Source: Moniliella sp. 'wahieum'
Taxonomy: Eukaryota; Basidiomycota; Moniliellomycetes; Moniliellales; Moniliellaceae
Direction of reading: 5' to 3'
Length of the DNA stretch: 51,490 nucleotides
Assembly (NCBI GenBank): GCA_003971905.1
Contig: RSEE01000174.1
Location: 1-51,490 of the forward strand
Made by a program: the position numbers and the translations under genes. The notes under the pieces are model-generated. The model saw nothing but the letters and a program-made list of their open reading frames with translations, did no database searches and had not been told where the DNA came from. Positions 1-11,040 of this stretch are shown piece by piece; the first letter of the stretch is position 1; every line of letters starts with the position of its first letter.

Positions 1-660
1 GAGAGAGTTATGCCGAGGCGATAGCGAGCTACCCGAAGGGGAGAGAGTTATGCCGAGGCGATAGCGAGCTACCCGAAGGGGAGAGAGTTATGCCGAGGCG
101 ATAGCGAGCTACCGAAGGGGAGAGAGTTATGCCGAGGCGATAGCGAGCTACCGAAGGGGAGAGAGTTATGCCGAGGCGATAGCGAGCTACCCGAAGGGGA
201 GAGAGTTATGCCGAGGCGATAGCGAGCTACCCGAAGGGAGAGAGTTTGCCGAGGCGATAGCGAGCTACCCGAAGGGGAGAGAGTTATGCCGAGGCGATAG
301 CGATACCGAGGGGAGAGAGTTATGCCGAGGCGATAGCGAGCTACCCGAAGGGGAGAGAGTTATGCCGAGGCGATAGCGAGCTACCCGAAGGGAGAGAGTT
401 ATGCCGAGGCGATAGCGAGCTACCCGAGGGGAGAGAGTATGCCGAGGCGATAGCGAGCTACCCGAAGGGAGAGAGTTATGCCGAGGCGATAGCGAGCTAC
501 CCGAAGGGAGAGAGTTATGCCGAGGCGATAGCGAGCTACCCGAAGGGGAGAGAGTTATGCCGAGGCGATTAGCGAGCTACCCGAAGGGGGAGAGAGTTAT
601 GCCGAGGCGATAGCTCGCTACCCGAAGGGGAGAGAGTTATGCCGAGGCGATAGCTCGCTA
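1..660. repeat. 40-bp minisatellite, 17 tandem copies
   Basis: Seventeen head-to-tail units of about 40 bp, each starting GAGAGAGTTATGCCGAGG and ending near CTACCCGAAGGG, with single-base length changes and one short unit near 300. There are no unique spacers, so this is not a CRISPR array. In the last two units the 10-bp core TAGCGAGCTA appears as its exact reverse complement TAGCTCGCTA. The array is cut by the window edge, so its true length is unknown. Confidence 0.97.
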
Positions 661-720
661 TAAAATCGTCCGCTCTATGCAGCATATGCCCTCCGTTTTC
701 CCATCCGACGCCCCGTTCAA

Positions 721-790
721 AAGTTACACCACCCCACCCTAACCCTCACCCCCCTCACCACCCCACCCTAACCCTCACCCCCTCACCCAC
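721..790. repeat. Two CCCTAA-bearing direct repeats, telomere-like
   Basis: A C-rich tract with two near-identical copies of a roughly 26-bp unit containing CACCCTAACCCTCACCCC. CCCTAA is the complement of the common fungal telomere hexamer TTAGGG, and the C-rich strand reads outward to the left, as expected at a left chromosome end. Only one hexamer per unit is perfect, so this is degenerate or interstitial telomere-like sequence and not a telomere. Confidence 0.6.
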
Positions 791-929
791 CACCATGCCT
801 GACAACCCCCCGACACACCAAGACCAGGCGTCGCATCACAGTGAGAGTGGTAGGGTGGATAGCTACAGCCTTGGGCTACTCAAACTAACTCACTCCGTGG
901 TCTTCCAGTCAAAAGTTGTCTCAACCCTG

Positions 930-2653
930 AATGGGGGGTGGGCATGCCCTTGTAAGTACCCCCTCCAGATTTACCGAGGGATCACAGTCGGGTACTTGTT
1001 CAGGCCTTGTAGTCCCGTAAGCCCCGACTCAACGTCAAAGTTTATGGAGAGAGGAGGATGCGTCCGACGGCGTGTCGGTCAATGCGTGGATGTGCCGATG
1101 AGACGGGTGGAGGTGTTGACGCCAAAAACAAGCACATCCTCATATTGTGTCCAGAGATCCTGCGCTGACTGATTTCCCCCTACCCCAAGGGGAAGGGGGA
1201 AGGGTGAGAGCCAACGCTCCCTCGGTCGAACCCGCATTCACCACATTGAGGGAAAGAGACGAGTTGGAGTAGGTCCCTCACGACGCCGACGATCGAATTG
1301 TTGTACATCAACTGGATGATGTCATCAGTCTCAAGAATATTGAGCTGAAACCCAAACGGTAGACCGAGTTGTGCTGTAAGGCTGTCCGACCAAGCGGTCA
1401 GCTGCCACGGAGATGTTTTGGAAAAGGCGATGCTGAAATCATTAATCGTAATCGACTTGATCGGGTTAATGGGCTTGGTCTGGAGAGGCGCGTTGATTTC
1501 CAAGGCTTTAACCCCCTGAGCGAGCCACGAGATCTGCTCCCCATCCTCCAACGTCGCCGAGACACCTTTGGCTACTATGGGGACGAGGTCGCCATTGATA
1601 TACTTGGTGAACAGATCGCCAATCAGATCGAGCTCGGTCTGGTTAGTGTTATGGGGTAACAGGCGACCGACGAGAAGGATAGTGTTATGCCCCGAGGTGA
1701 CGTTGATCGGGTCTGAAGTGGTGCTAGGCCCAATATAAAGACCTGATAGTACAAATCCAACTCGAGGTACCCTAGCTGCACCGAGAAAGGCGACGGGTTG
1801 ACCAAGGTTGCAAGCGCCTGGAGCGTGATGCGCCCAGAGGGTCGTTCCCTGGCAACTGAAAGTCGAGCAGCTGCACGTCATGAAAATTGTCGAACCCATT
1901 AAACTGGACATGCTTCCGAAACTGGTAGTTCTTGTACGTCGGCAAAACCCAGCACCTCAATATGAGTGTTTTGCACACCAACTTCCACGTAAACCGTGGC
2001 TGAGTAACGAGGAACTCGATAAACATCCTAAAACCATCGCCATCGGTTATAGCGAAGTTGGTCGTCTGAATCACCTTTCCATGGCCGCTAGCAACACTTA
2101 CGCGTCCCAGAGGGAAGGTGCCCAAGTGCAGCTCTTTCATCTCCGGGGGAGCAGTATCCAATAGACATCCAGCGGGGCGCGGAAATAGATCGAGGCAGGG
2201 AAAATGCCGGCCTTGAGGGTCTGTGTGGCAATGCGGTCAGATTACGCCTACTATAGGGCAGAAGAAAACGAATGGGAACCGTAACGTACCCGCCCATATA
2301 ATGAGGGAAAACGAAAGTATTGGTAAGCGAGGTCAAGTTGGCCTGTTCAATATCATTTGGACACATTGAGCGTGTGGTCTCCGATGGCCCAGAAAACAGG
2401 GACAAGAGCGATGGCCAAAGCGACCACGGCAATTGGAGGGAAAAACACGACCAGGCAGAACCGAAGTTTTTGCTGAGGAACTTCTTTTGGTAAGGTGACC
2501 ACGCGCAGCCAAGTAACCAATCGGTTCTCCGACACGATACATTTTTGTCTCGGTAGTGGGGGGCGTGAGCGGAGCGGCCGGATGACGACGGCGTAGGAGC
2601 GGCGATGCGTCCTCATGCGCTGTCGCGCGAGCGATCTCTGACTCATATGGCAT
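930..2653 (-). CDS. DUF3712-family membrane protein, frameshifted
   Basis: The start is taken at the ATG at 2653 (MPYESEIARA). A single membrane anchor follows (RFCLVVFFPPIAVVALAIAL), then a long extracellular or lumenal region. Conserved family segments appear in order but in changing frames: NLTSLTNTFVFPHY, the 'lGtFpLGRVsvasGHG' block, DGFRMFIEFLVTQPRFTW, LLDFQLPGNDP, NPSPFSVQLGYLELDLYYQ, and GLYIGPSTTSDPINVTSGHNT. A second beta-rich repeat (INFDVESGLTGLQGL) lies near 1000. The family is fungal, AsmA-like and of unknown function. At least five frame changes occur, best explained by sequencing indels. The 3' end fades into low-information sequence close to the minisatellite, so the C-terminus may be truncated. 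Confidence 0.75.
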
Positions 2654-4110
2654 TGTGTTTGCCAAAAATGCGGTCACAGCGTCGCAGGTGGCGATGGATG
2701 CCTCTGATGACCAGCGCCTAGCGGTAAGCAATGTACGGTGCTCAAGCCTGGCAGCTGGATCCGAAAAGCAAGGAAGAGAAGGCTCGATGACGGGATGGAG
2801 TTGCTAGGAGCCTGTGGTGCTGGCCTGTTGAGATGTGGGATGGAGTGTGGTATCGACACACACAGTAATCCGGATTGCGAGGCATTTTTCTTCCGTCTCT
2901 ATCCCGTAGTGCCATGATCGACATGATCTGATCAACCTCCCTCGGGCTCCTTCGGCTGTGTCCCAAAGGGGTCTTCTGGGCAAGTCATATAATGGTTAAG
3001 CTCAAAACCAATCCCCCAAGTCGCAACCGTTGACAGGGGGTCTGATTCACGCGCTGACTTACATATTATGGGAGTGCGAGGCGAGACGCACCGGCAGAAT
3101 AAACGTTAAACGTGTTAAACGTTAAACGTTGATGCATGATGCATGATGGCTGCGTCCGAGCAGCGCAGCAGCGCACTCGTGATGTGGAATGGTACCGGCA
3201 CGGCGCTGCTCTGCGCCGCCCTTTCTGAGACATCACTCACGTCTCGTGCCCTTCCCGCCGGCACTATCAGTATACGCCACAACCTCTTCGTCCTGCCCTC
3301 AGGCAGGCCTCGTACACCATGCCCCAACGTGATGCATGTACATACTGTGCCTTCGTACTATCAACGTTCAACAAAGACTCTGTTGTGACGATGTGACGAT
3401 GCACGAGAACGGGGGCGGCCGAGCATCGGTACCTATATGTTACAGCACACGCATGGAAGCATCTCACACTGGTGCCGTAGTTGCTGGGGGGGTATATAGG
3501 GTCACATGTCACAGGCCTGTCATCCTCGTGGCGAGGGACATGCAGCGCAGGCTGGATAGCCTCTTTTTAGTGGTTGCAGCAGACTGTTGTCGGGACACCC
3601 AATAAAAAAGAAGGCCAAGCGACCGAGCGGAGAAGCAAGAGCCAACAGGCGAGTGTATACTAGTAGATGATTGATCTGTCTTCGAAGCAATGCACCGTTG
3701 CCCTTCTCGGCCGTCGTCAGTGGTTGGCGCTTGGTGTTACATGTTACATGTTACGAGCGGCGGCGGATCCGAGAGGGTCCGATCAAGATAAGGCCCGCCT
3801 GCTCTGCACATGCCCAGTAAAGCGTACTCTGCAGTCCAACCAAGTGTATTGATGGTTGGTTAAATTAGGTACGGTGGCACGAGGCGCATCCGCGCGACAA
3901 TAGTCGCCCCCGCCCATGTCCCAAGTCAGATGACCCAAATAAAAGGCCACCACGCTTCCTGTATCTTTGCGATTCGATGACTGTCGCCTCCGCTTCAGCG
4001 TCCTTTTCCTCTCTCAGTCGCACCTGCGGCGACCAACCCCTGTTTTGATGTGTCTTCCGTTCAACACCCCTTCTTGCTTCCGTTTCCCTTTCTTTTCATC
4101 TAGCCATCCC
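2654..4110. other. Gene-free stretch upstream of DUF3712 gene
   Basis: I see no convincing gene here; both strands carry only short ORFs. It contains the GTTAAACG/TGATGCA microsatellite at 3102-3147, a TGTTACA repeat near 3737-3757, an ATAAAA box near 3940 and a CT-rich leader-like tract from about 3960. The latter two could belong to a plus-strand promoter. Confidence 0.5.
3102..3147. repeat. Microsatellite: GTTAAACG and TGATGCA units
   Basis: Three near-tandem copies of CGTTAAA(CG) run directly into copies of the heptamer TGATGCA. The heptamer recurs as a microsatellite at five places in the window (also 8758, 24555, 36243 and 39283). Confidence 0.8.
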
Positions 4111-4114
4111 CGGG

Positions 4115-4709
4115 ATGGTTGAAGGGGATCCTTTGCTCACCATCAATATTCACCCTCGTCCTCTCCGGCCTATCCTGTCCAACCCCTTCCCGTTTCCCAG
4201 CCAATTGATCAAATCAGTACAATTGCAGCCTCCTCTCCTCTTCGCTCCCATCACCTCTTCCGACCTTATCCTCCAGCTCTCCTTCCTTCCAGTCGCTCGA
4301 GCCCCCCTTCAGCTGCATCGATTCCCAGTCTCTGTCCGGTCTCAGTTTAGGCGGTATTTGCCCGCCAATTGTCCTCCCGTCCCTAAGTCCCGGAGGGTTA
4401 GACACATTCCTAACGCAGCCTTGCCACACGTGCACCGGCCCCACCATCGGCCGCTCCGCGTCCCTAGCTCCGCTCGGATCCACGAACATGCCCAAGCTCG
4501 AAACTGCCGTGAGTCGTCCTTCCGTCTCTAGGGAATGTATCTCACAACGCTGGGTGAGCCCCCTGGGGGGCCCGGCCGTGTTTGTTCGAACCAACAGCGT
4601 CGGCGCACCATTCGAGCTGGGTGGATCTGAGGATGAGTGGTGGCTCATCGTTCCCCAGGCAGTCCTCTTTCAGACGCGCACAGGTAGAGGGCAAGGCGGT
4701 GCACAGTGA
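4115..4709 (+). CDS. Possible small gene, unidentified
   Basis: A CT-rich leader (3960-4110) is followed by an ATG at 4115 (138 codons) and, in another frame, an ATG at 4488 whose 73-residue product ends with the plausible stretch FELGGSEDEWWLIVPQAVLF. I recognise neither. The opposite strand has an equally long ORF (4214-4648), so the strand is uncertain. It may be one gene split by an indel, a leader exon, or noise. An AATAAATAAAA element near 4825 could act as a polyadenylation signal on this side. Confidence 0.2.
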
Positions 4710-4881
4710 TGGAGAACGTGCGTGTGACGCTGGACGAGTTGGTGGTGGTAGCGGTTTGGTCTATTCGGTGGCGGCCGAGCCAATGAGACGGTGCAGCCCA
4801 CGCATGCATCGGTGCAAGTAATAAATAAAAGTTTAAACGTTTCAGCCAGCGGCGGTTGTTGCGCTGGCCTGGCGACGGATA

Positions 4882-4900
4882 ACCGGTTACGGTAACCGGT
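4882..4900. repeat. Perfect 9-bp inverted repeat (ACCGGTTAC)
   Basis: The arms ACCGGTTAC and GTAACCGGT are perfect reverse complements separated by one G. They are followed by another GTAACC. This could be a dyad-symmetric protein-binding site in the intergenic region before the OPT gene; no factor is assigned. Confidence 0.7.
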
Positions 4901-5040
4901 AACCCCCATCCCAACCTGCCTGGCTCTGCCCAAGATCTGTTGTCTCGATTCTCAGCCTCCATTTCCCCTTCGGGTGCCTTCCCGCGCCTCACCTGCCATC
5001 CCCCGGCCCTCCACTGACCCTCTCTTCTGTGCCTTAACAT

Positions 5041-5080
5041 CCCATCCCATCCCATCCCATCCCATCCCATCCCATCCCAT
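5041..5080. repeat. (CCCAT)8 microsatellite
   Basis: Eight uninterrupted CCCAT pentamers. The reverse-strand relative (GGGAT/GGATG) recurs at 35700-35777. Confidence 0.95.
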
Positions 5081-5359
5081 TCCAATGCCGCCCTTCCTCA
5101 TTCTGACCTGGTCTTGCAACAGCCGCTTGCCCCTCACCGCGTCGCTCTCCCCTATCATTACCCCCATCTCAACGCTCATCACGGTCATTCCGAGTTGCCC
5201 GTGTGCAAGTACAACATGGTGCTCTGTCTGATTTTTGCGTCCACGCTTGCGCACGCCGATGACAAATGTTGGTTCAACCTTGTGTCAGGCGTCTCCAAGC
5301 TTGTGCGGCCATGTCCAAGCATGCGCCCGCCATTTCCAAGTCTGTCCTTTCCATGTGCT

Positions 5360-6769
5360 TGTGTCTTTTTCACCAACCGCAACGTAGCGGCCTGCTTTCC
5401 CTATAGCATTCTCAAAGTGAATTGGTACCCACCGCTGAACACCACATATATGCATATCAACCCCTTGCCCCAAGACATACATCTAGATCTCCCCCAATTT
5501 GATTCGCCCGACCCACCCCAGGGCTACTTTTCTGCCACAAGCGTCATGACCTGGGCGTTTGCCTATGCCCTGCACCGCCTTGCTCGTGCACACCCGCTTT
5601 TCTATGCCGGCGACCTACGCCGCTGGTGGAAAGTGTCCAATGTGGCTGATTCGCATGACCCCCACGCCCGCCAACTCGCCCGCTACCGGCTGTTCCCACG
5701 TGGTACCTGTGCTTGCTACTGGTTGTCTTTGCCTTGCCATCCCCATGGTGCACGTGTACCACACCTCGGTACCGGTTTGGTCCATTGTGCTTGCCCTCGC
5801 GCTGGCTGCAATCTTCATTGTTCCAGTGGGCATTGTGGCGGGCCGGACGTCGGTGGAGTTGACGTGTGTGGAGCACTTGGCGACGTTGATTGCTAGTGCT
5901 TCGCTGCCTGGGCACACGACCATCCTTCCGCTCTTTCAGCTATGCTGCGCGGGGACCATCCAACAGGCGATGCTTACTGTGGCTGCTCCAAACTGGCAGT
6001 CTACTTTAAGATCCCACCACGGCTTACTTTCTATGTAATTGTGTGCTCCCAGTTGATATGCTCGGTGTTGCAGTGTGGAATCTGGGTAGGTTGGAGTTCC
6101 GATTCGCTGACGATCACTGAGGAAGCCAAACCGAGGGTTGTATGGTTGTACGATCCCGTATATTGGACTGGCGTTGGGCTTCACAAGAACGGCTTCCTGC
6201 ACCAATACAAGTGGACTCTGTACTTTTTTCTTATTGGCACAGTCGCCCCACTGCTCTTGTACCTTGCCGGACGCATGGCCCCTCACTTGAATCACTTGGT
6301 CACCTCCGCTCGATCCATTGGCCGCTCTTCTTTGGGGGTGTATCGCAAGCCACAATTTTTGCTGCGGTTTGCTGGACCGCCTGGTTTTTCTGGGGGGCTG
6401 TCACTCACCTACTTTTCTCCGTCGTCGGCACTTGAATTATGGATTGCGTACGCCCACTACTCTCTTCCTTTTGTATTGTTCCAAGGATGAATGTGGCTAA
6501 CGCTCTTCTCTAACAAAATCTCTGGATTGGTTGTTGACAGGATGAATTACATTCTTTCTGCCGCCGCTTCTGTGGGATGTTCGCTTTGTGCAGCCATCAT
6601 CACTGCCATGGAGTATCCTACAGAGGGTACTGACACCCGCTTTACCCGCTTCCTCAATCACTTCAGCAAACTTGGGCCCCAGAACGACTACGGAGATACC
6701 AAGGAAAAAGTTCTGGTCTGGCACGACACGTTTTTTCCCAACAGGAACGCGCCTTCCACCACGTCTTAG
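5360..6769 (+). pseudogene. Oligopeptide (OPT) transporter, 3' half only
   Basis: OPT-family proton-coupled peptide transporters are 700-900 residue membrane proteins. This region carries the C-terminal half in several frames: TWAFAYALHRLARAHP, DLRRWWKV, AAIFIVPVGIVAG, ELTCVEHLATLIA, YFKIPPRLTFYVIVCSQL, a lumenal-loop equivalent ending near WLYDPVYWTGVGL, KWTLYFFLIGTVAPLLLYLA, IHWPLFFGGVSQ, and RRRHLNYG. After an intron at 6448-6540 (GTACGC...CTAAC...CAG) comes NYILSAAASVGCSLC and a hydrophilic tail. The stop is TAG at 6767-6769. Frame changes look like sequencing indels, but the N-terminal half is not found upstream; 4100-5300 encodes nothing OPT-like. It is therefore probably a truncated copy or an assembly break. 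Confidence 0.72.
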
Positions 6770-7395
6770 TTGTCCCTATGCAAATTCAGCCGGAGTCTGT
6801 CGACAGATCTCAGCGTCAACGACGTAATCCTTTCCCCCCTGCCTTTTTTCTACCTGCCCGTCAAATCACGATGGCGTCAGAGGTGTCCAGCCAGACCCCC
6901 TGGTCCTGCCTCTTTCCACACACACCCCACCACCATCCCTCGCCACCGTTCCACCATAGTAAGTGCAACAGGTCCAGGCAATGCTCGTGCGAGCACCTCT
7001 CGCGGACCCAGCAGTATCGCAGGTCCAGTTCACACCCGCACGTGAACAACAAGCTAATAGGTTGTCAGGCAGCCGAAATGGACGAGCTGTACGTGGACGA
7101 ACCCCCCCCCCGCACCAATCTGGCATCGCCCCCCGCCTGCATCCTGACGGTCCCTGAGAGACACGGCATATCACGGTGAAAGCGCGCAGGCAAATGATCC
7201 AGAAAAGATGTCGGTCAAGATCCCACAAACGACGCACAAAGTCACGCCAGTGCCACCGGGTAAGAATTGTCGAATCCATTAGCATGTCGGCTTGACTGCA
7301 CGTTTTGCTGATGGTGGTCAAGAGTCCACCGCTCTCGGCGCCTCCCCCACTAGATCCACCATCAACAGTGCCTTATCCAACATCATCCAGAGGCG

Positions 7396-7624
7396 GGCAA
7401 CGCTCAGCATAAGCTATTTGAATGATGAGGTGCGTTGAGCCAAACCTCTAAACCAACTACTAACAAATAACACATCGTTCAGATCCCGGAGAGCATGCAC
7501 GCATCCGCGCAACAGGCAACGAAACGATCCAGAGGGGGTAACGCTCAACAAAGCCTATTTGAATGAGGTGCGTTAACCCAAACCCCTAAACATCTACTAA
7601 CAAATAACACGTCGTTCAATTGCT
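7396..7624 (+). repeat. Tandemly duplicated exon-intron cassette, period 138 bp
   Basis: Two copies of an exon end (CAACGCTCAGCATAAGCTAT versus AACGCTCAACAAAGCCTAT, both leading to TTGAATGAG) are each followed by a textbook short intron: GTGCGT donor, CTACTAAC branch site and a GTTCA(G/A) end. The first intron is 7430-7482 with an intact CAG. The second begins at 7568 and ends CAA, so its acceptor is mutated. An open frame runs from about 7320 into the first donor (TINSALSNIIQRRATLS). The host gene is not recognised; ORFs from 6960 onward may belong to it. Confidence 0.7.
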
Positions 7625-8576
7625 AGAGAGCATGCACCGTATCGATCGAGGCAACGGAAGGCGCCAATTGCAGCCTTTCAGGCTGATTTCGTGCGTCATA
7701 AGTTTCCAGTCTACTTTCGCATCCTTTCTCACCAAAAGAGTTCACTGTCGCCAATAAGGAGCGCATCCGAATCCTAGTACGTACTGGCCCCGCCTTTTCA
7801 CGCGTTGCTCTCCTCGCAATATGGCCACAATAACTCACTTCACTGATTCGCATCAAAAGCGCTTCTGTTGCTTCACACCGAACGACATTGACTTCCGGAT
7901 GGAAATGGGACGTGTGTCTTACAACATCACAACTTACCCATCTGCCCTGTGCACCCTCTTGCTCTACCGGAATCTGAACGACAGCAAGCGCTGCAATGAC
8001 ATTTCAGTGCCATCACTGTCTCTTTGTCCGATCATAAGTACGTCGCCACCCCGTTGTCGTCCAGCAGGTCATCTGACTTTTTTCGCTCATCTCGCCTCGC
8101 AAGCTATCTACTGGACTGGACGAGTGCATGGGAGAATTTCGAGGACATTGCGGACACGCATCTCTCTGCAAGGTAACCCTGAAATTTGTATTACCGCCTG
8201 GTGTGCGACCCGTGCACAACTCACCCACCTCCGTCACATCGCAGTAACCCGGGCACAAATAACAGATGAGGAGGATGCACGGGACAACGAAGGCACTGCA
8301 GTCAACCTCTTTGACACAGAGGGCACAGATGGGCGGGACGACGACCGCACAGACGACTTTGAGACTGAAGAGTGATTTGGCGCATATACATTCTAAAGAC
8401 TTCTCAATGGTAAGCCCCCAAGTCCATATTGACGTCGCAATGCAAAAAAGTACCCTCGAAGACGATTGCACAGCATTCGATGGTGCTAGAATGAGTAGTA
8501 GTATAAAATGTAATAACCCAGGGAGAGCGAGCATAGGAGGATCAGATTCGTCAGATACGTCGCCCCCATGGACACG

Positions 8577-8700
8577 TCAACGACGCTTCTGACGTTCAAG
8601 GGGGTGACGTCGGCGACATATCTGACGTTCAAGGGGATGACGTCGAGGACGTATCTGACCTGCAGGAGGGTGACGTCGCAGGCGAAGCTGCCAAGCGTTG
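8577..8700 (+). repeat. Acidic GDV-(x)D-SDVQ coding-like repeat
   Basis: Three imperfect 27-30 bp repeats containing TCTGACGTTCAAGGGG(G/A)TGACGTC. In one frame they read as acidic units of the type ASDVQGGDVGD, ISDVQGDDVED and VSDLQEGDVAG. The upstream ORF at 7821-8375 also ends in an acidic tail (EEDARDNEGTAV...DDDRTDD), so an unidentified acidic protein may span 7820-8750 with frame breaks. No domain is recognised. Confidence 0.5.
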
Positions 8701-8757
8701 CGGCACAATTTCATCCGATGGCACGTCCTCGTGTCACATGTCACATGCCACATGTCG

Positions 8758-8803
8758 TCATGCATCATGCATCATGCATCATGCATCATGCATCATGCAT
8801 CAT
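8758..8803. repeat. Heptamer microsatellite (TCATGCA)n
   Basis: About six and a half uninterrupted heptamers, immediately preceded by a GTCACATGTCACATG degenerate repeat (8730-8755). The same combination of TGATGCA and TGACATG motifs recurs in other intergenic parts of the window. Confidence 0.95.
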
Positions 8804-9005
8804 GGGCTTAGTTGAGACAAGAAGCCACACTCTTTGTGTTGTAAAAATAGAGATCATGCACATCATGTCGTAACCGTCCTGTAACAGCACACAGCACTGC
8901 GACATGTGCCTAGCGCGTAGCACCAGTCATTCCAAGTACAAATACACCACGATTTCCACTACCAAGTGTCCATCTCTCCCCCCCTGTACCAGCATAAGCA
9001 CACTG

Positions 9006-10414
9006 ATGTCCATCTCTTCTGCTCGGCTCTCCACTTCCCTAATCCACATCGACAATCCTGCTCACGCGCCTCACCCACCTCATGGACCCAGTGTGGGCGC
9101 CCCGGTGGCCCGCCTCTTGTCACCTCCACCACTTCGCGCACCGCACCCATCCACCGAGCTGGGTGCGCGCCTGGCGTACGAGGACGTGGACTGGCACGGC
9201 GCGAGATCGACGTGTACTCGCGGTACGACAATGAAACGCGTCACCGAGCCGAGCAAGTGCTGGGGCGGCTGCACGGCCCCGACAGCCATGCTCTTCTCTA
9301 CGCTTCGGGGCTCGCATCTGTCAAGCTGCCATCGCCCATTTCAGTCCCTCTGTGGTGGCCATTCGCAAGGGATACCCTGGTGTGCATGGTGCACTAAAGA
9401 TCTACGCTGGGCCTGCCCCTCCCTGAGCGTCATCGATCCTCGATAGTCCATACCCCACTGTTTCCGACGACCAAACTGGTCCCATCCCAGGCACTGACAG
9501 TTCCGTGGTGGCCTGCTCGTCTGGGTTGAGACGCCGCTCAACCCCACAGGGGAGGCACGCGACATCCAGGGCTACGCGAATAAGGTTCGTTTATCCCTGT
9601 CCATTTCACCCCGCGTCGCGTTCTTTGTACTACTGAGGCTTTCTCTGTGGACTGACATTTGCAACGCACTATGCCGGGGTTTTCAGGCTCACAAGGCAGG
9701 AGGCTATTGTCGTTGATTCCACCTTTGCACCACCTCCCTTGCAGAACCCTTTTGCGCAGGACGCTGATATGGTGATGCACAGTGCATCAAAGTACTTGGG
9801 CGGTCACTCGGACTGTCTGATTGGCGCCCTCGTAACCCGCTCTCAACCCGTCTGGAACGCTCTCTTTGAAGACCGAATCGACATGGGTGGTGTGCCGGGG
9901 AACCTCGAATCCTACCTGCTCTTGCGCTCGTTGCGTACACTCCCTGTCCGACTACGGCAACAGGCCGCATCGGCACAAGAGTTGGCCCAGTGGTTGTATT
10001 CTCTCACCCCACAAGGTGCGAGCAAGCTGGCTACTGAGGACAAAGCTCTGGGCCATGGCAAGGTCGTGGATTGGGTGTTCCATGCTTCGCTCCAGCCCTG
10101 GACGGAGACCACGACGCCCTTTGGCCGCCCGCTTGAATCCCTGGGTTTGACCCTTCTCAAGGCCAGATCCAAGCTGGCCATTCGCCTGCTTCTCCATCCA
10201 CTGCACCAAGCGCAGCGTGGCTGATAACCTCGCATTTACCACCGAATTCTTCACCCCTGCCACATCGCTGGGCGGCGTGGAGTCGCTGATGGAACAACGC
10301 GTCGTTGTCAACCCCAGCGAAGACTGGGGGGTGGTACGTGTGTCGGTCGGGCTAGAGGCCGTGGAGGACCTCAAGGAAGACTTGCGCAAATCTTTCCTCA
10401 AGTTGCTCCAGTGA
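9006..10414 (+). CDS. PLP-dependent trans-sulfuration enzyme (cystathionine gamma-synthase-like)
   Basis: A Cys/Met-metabolism PLP enzyme, the class that joins or splits cystathionine or O-acylhomoserine in the cytosol. The start ATG at 9006 gives MSISSARLSTSLIHIDNP, matching the family N-terminus. Then follow PPLVTSTT, REIDVYSRYDNETRHRAEQV (substrate region), HALLYASGL, AIRKGYPGVHGALKIY, WVETPLNPTGEARDI, an intron at 9585-9686, VDSTFAPPPLQNPF and SASKYLGGHSDCLIGALVT. The lysine in SKYLGGHSD is the expected PLP Schiff-base residue. The C-terminus has TSLGGVESLMEQR and ends LRKSFLKLLQ-stop, essentially full length (about 400 aa). At least five frame changes occur in conserved blocks (for example before PPLVTSTT and before IVVDSTF), most likely sequencing indels. 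Whether it is a synthase or a lyase cannot be decided. Confidence 0.85.
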
Positions 10415-10554
10415 GGGCCTCTCAGCACACCCCCGGTCTGCATTGCGCAAGCATCGAGAGGAGTGGAGTCCCAATAGTCTTGCAAGGTCGAGACTATTAG
10501 TGAAAAATGAACACCGCTTTGAACCCATCTATATTTTGCGTTTGAGCATTGAGA

Positions 10555-10866
10555 TTAAGAAGGGGCCTGGAGCATTTGGAGGATCAGGCATGGAGGTGGG
10601 CCACACGCTGCGGGACTCAGGCACGAACGAGGCGAAGGCCGCGTACCGGAAGGGGTGCACGAAGAACCGCAACGCTTTTGGAACCTGGGATAAGGAGCTG
10701 CTTCATCAACAGCTGCTGGGAAGAAGCAGAGTGCGACAAGAACGCCAAGTACCAAAGAGGCAACCAAGAACCGTTTTTCCTTGGTTATGATGAAGCGTGG
10801 GTACTTTGCCACCAAGACGGCGAGCAAGATATTCGCCGTGTAGGAAAGGGAGGTGAACTCCAGCAT
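10555..10866 (-). CDS. Possible membrane protein fragment
   Basis: A 103-codon reverse ORF carries one or two hydrophobic segments (YTANILLAVLVAKYP, LVASLVLGVLVALCFFPAA) separated by a basic loop (RFIITKEKRF), a composition typical of real membrane proteins. I recognise no family. Upstream on the same strand a GTAAGT donor-like site lies near 10925, so this could be a second exon. It converges with the PLP-enzyme gene; chance hydrophobicity cannot be excluded. Confidence 0.3.
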   Translation of the reverse strand: MLEFTSLSYTANILLAVLVAKYPRFIITKEKRFLVASLVLGVLVALCFFPAAVDEAAPYPRFQKRCGSSCTPSGTRPSPRSCLSPAACGPPPCLILQMLQAPS

Positions 10867-11040
10867 GGCACGTCAGGCAGGGGCGATGAGTAATTGCCAG
10901 CCTGAAATTGGTTTCAATCACTTACGTCTAGGGCTGTTGAGCATTTCCATCCTTCCCGCCACTTCGTTCCCACGCCGTTTCTCTTAACTGGGAGTCAAGC
11001 GGGTTTGTCGCTCTGCATTGCCTCAACCCCTCCAACAACA

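Noticed and set aside
1..660. Repeat array resembling CRISPR
   Set aside because: The units are contiguous with no unique spacers, and the context is eukaryotic. It is a minisatellite.
795..1172. 125-codon plus-strand ORF next to telomere-like repeats
   Set aside because: It is antisense to the readable 3' part of the DUF3712 gene (GLTGLQGL block).
1215..1240. B-box-like GGGTTCGACC on the minus strand
   Set aside because: It lies inside the DUF3712 coding region and has no A-box or cloverleaf.
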